Part shown: positions 37,481 through 48,110 of the stretch, piece by piece
How the letters are laid out: each line of letters starts with the position of its first letter
Position numbering within the stretch: position 1 is the first letter of the stretch
DNA from: Malurus cyaneus samueli
Lineage: Eukaryota > Chordata > Aves > Passeriformes > Maluridae
Assembly: GCA_009741485.1 (NCBI GenBank)
Contig: CM019236.1
Location: forward strand, 32,598,340 to 32,662,339
Reading direction: 5' to 3'
Length of the DNA stretch: 64,000 nt
The notes under the pieces: generated by a model
Seen by the model: the letters and a program-made list of their open reading frames with translations, nothing else
The model's database searches: none
What the model was told of the DNA's origin: nothing
Program-made: the position numbers and the translations under genes

Positions 37481-37680
37481 CAAAAGGTATATATATTCTT
37501 ATTTGCACATATATACACACTAAATCTATCTGGCCCCATGACACAGGGCAGCAGAGAGCAAGCCTGCTTCCTTCCCCTCCCCTTCCTTTCCCCCGTGCAG
37601 CAGGTTACAAAGTCGTACAGGCACCAGGAGCAACGCTGCCACTTTCCACTAAATTTGCAGGGCACTTTAAAATCTAGAGC

Positions 37681-38899
37681 AGACTCCAGCAGAGCCCGCA
37701 GCATCCATACACACCCAGCAGAGCCAGCAGCCCATCCATACACACACCAGCAGAGCCAGCAGCATCCATACACACTCCAGCAGAGCGCGCAGCATCCATC
37801 ACACACCAGCAGAGCCCGCAGAATCCATACAACACCAGCAGAGCCAGCAGCATCCATACACACTCCAGCAGAGCCAGCAGCATCCATACACACACCAGCA
37901 GAGCCAGCAGCATCCATACACACTCCAGCAGAGCCCGCAGCATCCATACACACTCCAGCAGAGCCAGCAGCACCCATACAGACACCAGCAGAGCCCGCAG
38001 CATCCATACACACTCCAGCAGAGCCAGCAGCATCCATACACACTCCAGCAGAGCCCGCAGCATCCATACACACTCCAGCAGAGCCAGCAGCATCCATACA
38101 CACACCAGCAGAGCCAGCAGCATCCATACACACACCAGCAGAGCCAGCAGCATCCATACACACACCAGCAGAGCCAGCAGCATCCATACACACACCAGCA
38201 GAGCCAGCAGCATCCATACACACACCAGCAGAGCCCGCAGCATCCATACACACTCCAGCAGAGCCCGCAGCACCCATACAGACACCAGCAGAGCCCGCAG
38301 CATCCATACACACTCCAGCAGAGCCAGCAGCATCCATACACACTCCAGCAGAGCCCGCAGCATCCATGCACACACCAGCAGAGCCCGCAGCATCCATACA
38401 CACACCAGCAGAGCCCGCAGCATCCATACACACTCCAGCAGAGCCCGCAGCATCCATGCACACACCAGCAGAGCCAGCAGCATCCATACACACTCCAGCA
38501 GAGCCCGCAGCATCCATACACACTCCAGCAGAGCCCGCAGCATCCATGCACACACCAGCAGAGCCAGCAGCATCCATACACACACCAGCAGAGCCAGCAG
38601 CATCCATACACACACCAGCAGAGCCAGCAGCATCCATACACACTCCAGCAGAGCCAGCAGCATCCATACACACTCCAGCAGAGCCAGCAGCATCCATACA
38701 CACGTCGCAGCAGAGCCGCGGCAGCACCCATACGAGCGCACACCAGCAGAACCCGGCAGCATCCATACAGACTCGCAGCAGAGGCCAGCAGGCATCCTAC
38801 GACACACCAGCAGAGGGCGCGGCATCCATACACACTGCCAGCAGAGCCCGAGCAGCGCATACCACCATCTCCAGCAGAGCCCGCAGCATCCATGCAGAC
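37681..38899. repeat. Minisatellite, 30-bp unit, about 40 copies
   Basis: The unit is CACWCCAGCAGAGCCMGCAGCATCCATRCA (given here as a degenerate motif of parts CACWCCAGCA, GAGCCMGCAG and CATCCATRCA). From about 37841 to 38700 the copies stay in exact 30-bp register with only point variants (A/T, A/C, A/G, and a CACCCATACAG form). At both ends (37681-37840 and 38700-38899) units lose register through small indels. The array lies in the presumed 5' intron of TJP2. Because 30 is divisible by three, the array is open in one plus and three minus frames, which does not by itself indicate a protein. Confidence 0.97.
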
Positions 38900-39040
38900 C
38901 CGCGGGTCCGCGCGAGGCAGCGGGAGGAGGCGCGTGCGCCCGGCGCCGCCGGGGTCTCCAGCGGGCTTCCCGGCGGGGAAGTAGCGGGCACACCCCGGGT
39001 AACGCCGCGCCGCGTCCTGCTGGCGCGCCACAGTGGATTG
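38900..39040. promoter_or_regulatory. Short CpG-rich patch next to the minisatellite
   Basis: About 140 bp with many CpG dinucleotides and runs such as GGCGCGCC and CCCGCGGGTCCGCGCG, bounded on the left by the minisatellite and on the right by ordinary AT-rich DNA. It could be a minor TJP2 promoter for the 30-kb exon isoform or a GC-rich remnant that seeded the array. I found no good minus-strand splice donor in it. Confidence 0.4.
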
Positions 39041-42000
39041 TTCGCTGGCTAGCATTTGGAGGACGTGGGAGAAATGAAACTCTGAGAATTATGCGATGGT
39101 AGGCGCAAAAGTCCTATTTGCAAGATTTCCTCGCTGCGCGGTGAAAGATGACAGAAAGTGGATTGTGCAGAAACACGAGGGGTCCAGTGCTTTTGCTTTT
39201 CTGTTTTTTGGTTCATCTCAGAGCGCAGTGACCTATCAACACACCAGATTGGCGGTTGTGTTGGAGGTTTGGTATTAGTTCCAGTTGTTATTCAAGTGCT
39301 TTTCACGCGTGGTATTTATGTTCAAGAATTAGATGCGCAGGCTGTTTGATGAAAAGGAGAATAAACATATTCGCCCATGAAGTTTCAGTTCGGGAAAAAA
39401 AAAGAGAAACATCTGGTACTCCAAAGCTAAACCATGCACTAATGTGTACAGAGACACTCAAATACCATGAAAACAGGTAGCTGAAAATTAGCAGTGCTTC
39501 ATTTTAATACTTAACAAAAAAAGAGCAGAGTTACATTTACATTTTCAGAGTGAATATTCTTCTTCAGAACTACTTTTCACCTGAACTTCAGCAGTTTAGA
39601 GCTGAATTCTGCTGCATATATATGTATCCTCAAAAACCAGTACAATATCCCATTACAAATGAAACAAAAGCCTGTTCAAGATGAAGAGGGAAAAAAAACC
39701 TGATTGTATTCATAACAGAGTTGCAAGATACTCAGGTTTTATGTGCTGATAACATAAAGCACACAAAATCAGTTCAGAGCTACTCCAGGAGCAAGTTCTC
39801 TCTCTTTCGCCCAACAACAGTGCTGTCATTGCCCAGGGCTCACTTGTTCCAGGGCTTGCCCAACAGGAAGCAATCAATTCTTCAAAATTTGTGAGGGGAA
39901 CAACTTCAATTGAAACAGAAAGCATGCCATTTGGGTAGAAAAAAAAAAAAAATCAAGACAGATCCTGTTTCCCTGTCCCCCTCCTACTTCCTCTCTGATT
40001 AAATAGTTTTAATTTTTAGAAAACAGTTTCTGCCTCTTGAGAAATATCATTCCAGCAAAATAACATCTTTAATGGAAGTTTTCTTCCTTTTCACATATTG
40101 CTTCACAGAGCATAGCCAGAAGCTGTTTTTCCCCAGTGTTCTGGGACACACAGCACCAGTACAGTGAACAAGCCACTGGGGAAATGACAATTTACTCTCC
40201 CATAGGTGTTGAAGGAGATGTAAAGAAAACAAACCTCACCTCCTGAGGCACAGCATGTGCCCAATGTTGCAGCAAGGTAGATTTCTTCACCACCCTTTTT
40301 TAAAAAACTCTGCAAGGCTCGAGGAGATAAAAACCTGGAAGCCAAATTATTTCAGCTGAAGATCACAATCAGTCTAGGTGAAAGGCTGACAGATCAATCA
40401 TACTTGAATGTGGGATATGTACATACCGGAAAGTAAAGTGTTCATTTGCTGTTTCATTTTCTGAATGTTTTGCTAGACTTTCAAGCTCTGTCACACAGAT
40501 CATGGTGCTGGGAAGATTTTTTTGTACACACTACAAGAAGGTAATACTGCTGAAGGGACACCAAACTTTCAATTCACATGATCAACATTAGCTTTAAAGG
40601 CTACCGCTGACTTAGCCATCCACATTCACTCTAACCATAAACCTAATGCATTTCTTTACAGTCTCATTCTTTCTGTACCTTCTGCTCCCTGGGATAGCCA
40701 CACACAAATGAAATACAAGATTTAAGAATGCTACAGCAGATTGTCCATATTTGTAATTGTTGTTAAAGAGGACCCTTCTTCCTTGGCATATGTAAAAAAA
40801 AAAAAGAAAGTTTGGTTCTGGTGTGCTAGCAGTATCAGGATTTGATAGTGAGGCAAATTAAATTCAGTAAGTGTACATAATCAATTAAGCTAGATTTCAT
40901 TAATGAAAAAATTAACTGTGAAATAAAGTAAGTGCAGCTACCGTTCCTGAAGTACTTCATTTCATGAATTATTTATTCTCTGCAGCTAAAATATAGCTTT
41001 TACTCTTGCGGCATCTTTAAATACAAAAACAAACAACAACAACAACAACAACAACAAAAACCCAAACAAACAAAAAAAACCCCAAAAAACAACAAAAAAC
41101 CAAACCAAACCAAACCAAACCAAAACCAAAACACCACACACCTTACATGGTGCAAATTTCTAATTATAATTTTATTCAGCTTCAGTGGTACACTTCGGTA
41201 CACTTTGTACTACTACTGTTTTTGAATGCTTTTTCTTCCTGCATCCATATCCAAACAGCAAATCAAGCAGAAGAAGTGACCAACTGTAGCATTCAGTAAT
41301 TGCTATTCCATTTTTTATTCAACACCTGCAACTCTGGAATCTGAGAAAAACAAGCAGGAAACCTGTCTACTACTTCCTGGATGGGTTTTTAAAAGGCCAA
41401 TTCATTACTGGGATACAATCCAATCAGGCCTGCATTTATATTTAATCATCCAGTCACAATTCAAGACAATTCAAACAATGGTACATTTGTTAGTTTCCAA
41501 GCTTCATCCCAAACCAGATTTTCCTTCCCGGTTAAGGTTTCTAGTAGCCTTTGTTCTCACTCTATTAATAGCAGAACGATATGCCGTACTCTCTTGGAAA
41601 CATTTTACTTTTAGTCAAGCATTCCTGTGTGTATGTAAGTATGTAATCTTACTACACACTGTCACATTAGCTTTGTTTTCTCGGCTGAAGGAAATAAACT
41701 TGAATATAGCTCTGAGTAATGAATAAAATTTAATGGTACATTAGATCATATCTAAGCCTAAAACCCCATAAAATTCACACTATACAATGTACTTCGTACA
41801 ACTACCAACGCCATAGCACAAACCCCGCAGAACACAAACATCAAACTGAAGGTCACACTGATACACAAGTTAGATAAAGAAAAGCCTCAAATGGATCTAA
41901 ATTTCCCTAACAGTAAGAACCTAATTCAACTTGCTATTAAAAAAAAAAGTTGAAAATTGACCAAAAGACACCAAAACTCTGTAAAATCTAACTGTTTTGA

Positions 42001-45000
42001 GCTTGAAGTCACACATTCATACATGCCACAATGAACAGTTTCATTTATTAGCACTCTTCACTGTTTTGCAGTCACACTAGTCATACCTTTCTGCATTCCT
42101 TTCCTTCTACCACCGCACTCGTGCCTTCAAGGTCTCTCCTCTCCCTCTCAAAATGTCTCAACAGTCTACTCAGTCGTGCCAGAGAGCACTGCTGAAGTTC
42201 ACTCCTCAACTTTAACATGTCTTGCACATACAGAAAATGAAAACAGAATCTGTTGCAAAAGGGAGTTTAGCAATTTTTTCTTTCATCCAGACAGTGAGAT
42301 GCACAGATGCAAATCTGGGTGTTGCACTTGAAGAGTTTAGGTCTGTAAATCTTACATTGATACCACTCACAGTATATTTGGAAGAAGAGGGAACAAATAA
42401 TCACCCAGCCCCTCCCAATACTTCAAATATCATGAGACAGTGGATTAAGCCAGCTGCACCTGCCTCAGTAAAACAAATTCAGAATCCCTTTACTCACAGC
42501 AAAGTTTCCTCCTCAGTGCCTCCAAAGGAGTATAATTACTTTTTCAGACAACAATATTAATCATGTAGCCAAAGCTCTGAATTTTTCTGTGACAGTGTCA
42601 CCAGAACCTATCATCTAGCGTAAGAAGTGTTACACTAAAATTCACCCATACCTGGTAACACTGATAAAACACTTTGAGGCAAAAAAACAACAGAAGGGCA
42701 GATGAGAGTGGTAAAATTCAAGTCTTTTCCATTCCTTTCCCTCAATCCTTTTCAAAGGCTGGATGTGAACTCGAAGTATACTATGCAGCTATGCACACGG
42801 TATGCATGACTTTGCTAACGTCTGAACACATTGTTATAAAGAACGTACCACATACGCCTCCAGCTTATGTAGAAATTATTCCTACGAATAGTGTTAATGA
42901 CAGCAGTGAACAAACAAGCAGTAAATCAACACAAGGGGCACGGGGGCAAAGTCAGCTGCCCTTTTTCTTTAGTATCAAGATAGTAACTTTCACGTGTCTG
43001 GTTCATTCCTATAGCACTAATCCGAGTTTATCTGCAGCCGTTCTTGCTTCACTTGAAAGGATGCCAGCAAGATAATTTAAAACTAGAGTCCTTGATGCAA
43101 TATTTCTACCAAGTCAACATTTCACATGCATGTAACATCAATGTAAATAACTTCAGGCATTACTCCAACCATTAAATGAAACTAAACTCACACATTCCTA
43201 TGAAACAGGGCCATTTCCACTGAACTGCAAACTGAATACACAAAGAATAAGCTAACCAGAACAAGCTCAGCAAGTGACAGAAAAAAATTTATTCCTCCTT
43301 TTGCAACTTTCTTAAACCACATAAGGCTTTGAAAAGAACTAAGAAAGAAAACAAGAGAATTCTTTTTCATATGTGGCTGAAGGGAAATTAAACAGCTCAG
43401 AATCATTAAGGTTTAGAAAATTAAATTACCATCCAGAGCAAGTCTCATTTTGGTAGCCACTAAAAATTCATTCTCAACTGAGATTTGGAACAGAAAGTTG
43501 TTCTTGTGGTCTGAGCCACATGAAAGAGTGTTATACACTTCAAAACCTTCTGACACACAAAGCAGAAGCAAACCATAATAAAGTGTTCTGCTTTTTTCTC
43601 ATCTGAAAGAAGATGAAGTCATGTACCTGCCTATAGATGAACAAACTTCAAAAAAATCTAAGAACAATTTAATCCTTTCTTCAAATTACTGTGATGCAAG
43701 AGTTTCAGTTCATCCTTATTGCTGCAGAAGACATCAGGAACTTATCTACTGGCTTCTAAGATAAAGCTGTGAAAGAGCATGGAAATGAAGCTGAAAATCA
43801 GGCCAATTCATAAAACATAGGAAAGAAGTTAACAGATGAAATTAAACTAATTAAATTCTATAGTTCACCACCGTAGCAACATTAAATAGACATCAAAATA
43901 ATGTGTCAAACAAAAAGCCTCTCAGAAAAGGACAAAACACATGTAAGACATGCACATATGTCAGAACTAAAGCGTAACTATTTCACACACACCAAAGGGA
44001 CGGCAAAGAGTGACACTCAACAGTACTCTGGTACAGGGGCTGTCACATTCTACCAAAAGCTTGACAAATGTCTCTGAAGTACACGACCCCTCACCTTCTT
44101 CCACCCTCTTCACCTATCCTTAAATCTTTCAGGTGCACTGGGCACTGCGCAGAAACAGGCCAAGGAATAATTACCACCAAAGGGGAACTGAGTGCACAGC
44201 AGCTCTTGGAAATGTCAGTAGGCATCCAAATACAACCAACACTATGTCCTTATAAGTCTGACACGGGGATTTTTCACTATAATATAACACATGATACGGA
44301 GGTAAAGCACATACAACTATTTGTGAACTGCCAGCAACTGAAAGGGAGTTCCTGCCAAAGTACCGAGTCAGAAACAGCATTCCCCCCATAAGACTTTTAG
44401 GAAACTAAATATTACAAAAAAAAAATTTTACAGCCAAACATAATCATTACTAAGCCCACAGACAAAACAATGTAAATACAGTTCCACACAGAAAAAGGAC
44501 TTCTTATGCATCATCTGAGGAGCATGCACCCACATGCTACCAATTAGCTATGCTACTGTCACTTCAATTGCTTTAATAATGTATCAACTCTACAAACAGA
44601 ATAACCTAAACCACTGACTACTTTTTATTTCTGGAATAAGAATTACTTAGGAAAACAAAGAAATAAAAAATGTAAGTTGTTTTTCATCCGGTTCTGTAAC
44701 TCTTCAAAAAGCTTCTGAACTACTGGTTGCACAGAAGAATCCTCAGCCACGGCCAGTAAAAGAAACACACATTATCCACTAGACTTTTGCTGGAACACAG
44801 AAACAAGAGCAATCAGTGCCAAGCGCTGACCCTGGCAGCAAGCTGCTCAGTTCAGTCAAAGGCCAACAATTTGCCTCTCACAGCTTTGTTTGTGGAGCCT
44901 AGAATGACAGTCTAGCTGGACATCCTGTATTCTCTCTGAAAAGTTCACACTGACTCAGAATCATAAGGGGTGAGCATTTGGAACACTCATCACAAATAGA

Positions 45001-47339
45001 CACGCATGTGCAAATGAAAGATAGGGCAGGCTAAGTACATACATATTATTAAGTAATAAATAAATGAGTAAGTGCATAATTTCTTCTAGCTGTACTCACA
45101 TGTTGTAGATCAGAGCTGGCTTATTTCCAAGGGTTTTTTTGGTTTTTTTGGTACTGTGTTTTTTTAACAAGAACCATCCAAGCTCAGTTATGAAACATGC
45201 AGAATTGTTTATCAGATCTAGAGACTCCAGCAGCAGAATACACAAAAAGATACTGCTCTCTGATTACTTAACAGGGCCCAACACAAGACACAAACACCTG
45301 CAAAGCTGATGATGATTATCTGCCTGTTTCAGTTAACTGCTAGAACTGCAGGCCTTGAAGGAGCATTTTCTCCAGTATTTTGAAGATGTGGGTTAGAGAA
45401 GCCTGAAGAGTTCATGAAGGCATCTCTCCCACTATTTAGTAAGTTAGATGACAGGTTTTCTCACAAAGCATTGAGAATAATTGCATTTACATGTTATTTT
45501 CCACAGTACAGTCCAGTTAGGATGCATTCAGGAACATAATCCTGCCTGAAGGCTGGTATTTGCAGTACATGTCTCTCCTATCAGCATGGATCACACAGAA
45601 TTCTTGGAGAGTTCTTCACTGTCATGGTAAGAAATACATCCCAAATATGGTTTCAAAAAATGAAGTGATTTTGAGTTCATTTGCTGTTTTTCACACAGTC
45701 ATGAATTACAGTCAAGAGTTCCTAGTACAGTTATAAGTTTTTTATTGTTTGCACAGTTTCATTGGGAAAAATAAAGAGGATGCTAGAACTCATAGCAGTA
45801 ATATCTCTCCAGATTATTTTCCTCTCTTTTTCTACAAAATATTGAGCAAACCGACGTCCTTATAAGAGAAATGGAATTGTGAACTTACTAGTAACTGTAT
45901 TAGAAGGAATACAACTATAGCTACACCAACAATGTCTCCCTACTTAAGTTCAGTCCACACAAGAAACATGAGCTTTCTCACAGTCTCACACAATAAGCAG
46001 AAGGAAAGATCAGCCAAAGCTCCCATTTTGTTGTCAGAAAAGCTGGCACTGAATTCATAGTCAGCACAACCTACTTCCATACTGCATGGACTCACAGCTG
46101 CGTAACAAAAAGTAGCTTTATCCAAACCAATTAATGCTTACTTCTTTACGTGAAAGGCAGCCCCTAAAACGGTTTGAAGAAACGCCATACACTCAGCTGA
46201 GACCTGACAACCCACTCTTTTTATCAAGGCAACAAAAGCATTGCCAGTAACTTCAAAAGGATTCCACCAATATTGATGAAAGCATGACGAAAAAAATGTT
46301 GCTATTTGAGACAAATGGAAGGAGACAATACAGTCTGGCAGGACAACATTTGTTGGAACACACTGCGAAGTGTCTTACTTCAGGAATCACTCCATACTGA
46401 CTACGGTTTTCTAATGAAGTATTCAACCTACAGCCAGTACATCTATAAACACAGGCTTGTAACTCCTGTAGCTCAAATGCGCAAGAGTCAGACTCTCCAT
46501 CCACCTCAGGACACCACATGTAAACCTCACCCCCAAGAGACCAAGCACATCATTATTTCTTCCCAGGCAAGTCACCAGCTCATTATTATGGCTGTTTCTA
46601 TTTCTCTCACCAGAGCCACAAGCAAGTGATTACACCTACTTACCAAATGTACTGCAGCAAGTGTCAAATACACTGGGATCTGTGTCAAAGAACTTACAAG
46701 ATGGATTAAGAAGAGATGAAACACTCAAATGCAGGTGAGGATGAAGATAACAGAACAAGAAGGGTGAAGTAAGTAACCCGATCAACTGCACAACCTCTGT
46801 GACCAGAAAAAACCAGACCAAAGAAAACCAACAACAAACAAAACCCAAACCATCCAACCAAAAAACAACCCAAACATACAGAGTCCGGAAATAATCACAG
46901 AAGATAATCAACAAGTAGTTCACCGATGGCCAGTAAATACCACTAACACAGATTTCATACACAACAAAGGATACTTAAGAGTACTGATTATTCTACAAGC
47001 CACAAAACAAAGTATAAGGTGTTAATAAGTGTTTATGGCTTCCATCCACATTCTAGTGGAGGTTGGGAAAGTGAGTACAGAAAAATTCCGTTTTCTCCAT
47101 GGGCATACACACCACACCACCCCTCCACTCCTGACAGATGCTGCCTGCCACTCCATAGCTACATTAATTATTGCAGTTAAGCAAACTGACAGTCTGAAAA
47201 ACAAAAAAAGGCGGACCAGTGAGACAGAGAAGTGGATTTTCTTTATCAAACTTGTTCATTTATTCCTCCCCAGACGCTGGAGTATTTTCTGTTACAACAA
47301 CTGACGGCACCCTGAGCCCAACCAGTATTTTAAATACAA
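39041..47339 (-). other. TJP2 5' intron, distal part
   Basis: About 8.3 kb of AT-rich DNA. Besides the A/C repeat at 41 kb and short homopolymers (for example 39942-39954) I see no interspersed repeat, exon or RNA gene. Open frames up to 133 codons (42674-43075, plus) show no family pattern. Confidence 0.55.
41022..41137. repeat. A/C simple repeat: (AAC)n then (AAACC)n
   Basis: A low-complexity strand-asymmetric tract: AAC triplets, then mixed C/A runs, then about four CAAAC pentamers. In the TJP2 sense direction it reads as a G/T-rich tract. Intronic. Confidence 0.9.
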
Positions 47340-47514
47340 AACTACGTATCGCCTTCGGGCGCCGCAGCAACCGGCCTGCGATGCGAAGACAGGCACCTCC
47401 CGCTCATTTCCTGGAGAAACACGTATTCCCACCGCCCTCGGCGCAGCATCGTTCCGCCAGCCCGCGCCCTGGAAGCGCGGAGCAAGCCCACAGCCGCCCT
47501 GAGCGGAGAGTCAG

Positions 47515-47625
47515 GCTCGGCTGGCTCGGCTGGCTGGCTCGGCGGCCGGCTCGCCGCTCGGCTCGGCTCGCGGGCTCGGCTCGGCTCGGCTCGGCCGGGC
47601 TCGGCTCGGCTGGGCTCGGCGGTGC
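47515..47625. repeat. CGGCT pentamer microsatellite in CpG island
   Basis: Imperfect repeats of CGGCT/GGCTC with GGCTGGCT and CGGGCT variants fill about 110 bp inside the island, just upstream of the plus-strand donor. The tract would lie in 5' UTR or proximal promoter in either direction and may be variable in length. Confidence 0.85.
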
Positions 47626-47631
47626 CCGCAG

Positions 47632-47637
47632 GTGAGT
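47632..47637 (+). promoter_or_regulatory. Candidate plus-strand splice donor in the CpG island
   Basis: GCCCGCAG|GTGAGTCC is a near-consensus 5' splice site on the strand opposite TJP2. No recognisable coding exon follows it to the window end, so a divergent noncoding RNA is the simplest reading. A chance match in GC-rich DNA is also possible. Confidence 0.35.
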
Positions 47638-48110
47638 CCGGCGGTTGGCACAGCTGCGCGCCGCTGTCACCGCGCTCCGCGCCACAGGTGCGCCCCGCCG
47701 CGCTCTCCCTCTCCTCCCCCGGGCCCGGGCCGGGGCAGGGGGTGCCGTGGCGAGCCCGGCAGAGAGGAGCGCGGTGGTGAGGGGATGCTACCGGCTGCTC
47801 CGCCCCGGCGCGGCTCGCGGGCCGCTCCCGCGGGCCTGCGTCGCTCCCATAGTAACATCCCGGGCCCGCCGCCCGCGGCCCGGGGCTGGCGGTCAGTCCC
47901 GGCAGCCTCGAATGCTTCCCGCCTCCGCCAGACCGGCCGGGCCGCCGGCGAGGGCTCGGGCGGAGCCCCGCGGGGGCGCCGGAGCCCGGCAGGACAAAGG
48001 CCGGCTCTGAGCAGCCCTCCACAGCAGAGACTTTGGTCCTGCCGGGGCCCGGCCCCCCCCGGGCCAATCATGCGCTGCTACCCCCGGGGAGGCGAAGAAA
48101 CACTTCCATT

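Larger units (their letters stand above)
47340..48110 (-). promoter_or_regulatory. CpG island, likely main TJP2 promoter / 5' UTR exon (possibly bidirectional)
   Basis: About 770 bp with very high G+C and many CpG dinucleotides, sharply bounded by AT-rich DNA. A CCAAT box (GGCCAATCA) lies at about 48062-48070. It sits about 17 kb upstream of the first TJP2 coding exon I can identify, as expected for a housekeeping-style promoter with a noncoding first exon. I could not fix a minus-strand donor with confidence; GAG|GTGCCT near 47388 is a moderate candidate. A good donor on the plus strand (GCAG|GTGAGT, cut after 47631) argues for a divergent transcript as well. Long open frames here reflect GC content. 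Confidence 0.65.

Noticed and set aside
37681..38899. Reading the 30-bp array as a CRISPR array
   Set aside because: The units are directly adjacent with no unique spacers, and the DNA is from a vertebrate nucleus. It is a minisatellite.
42674..43075. A 133-codon plus-strand frame
   Set aside because: No family resemblance, coding bias or splice context that I can see; probably chance.
47342..48067. A 241-codon minus-strand frame in the CpG island
   Set aside because: High GC removes stop codons. The peptide is a Pro/Arg/Ala/Ser mix with no domain, and the frame does not join TJP2 in phase at a clear donor.
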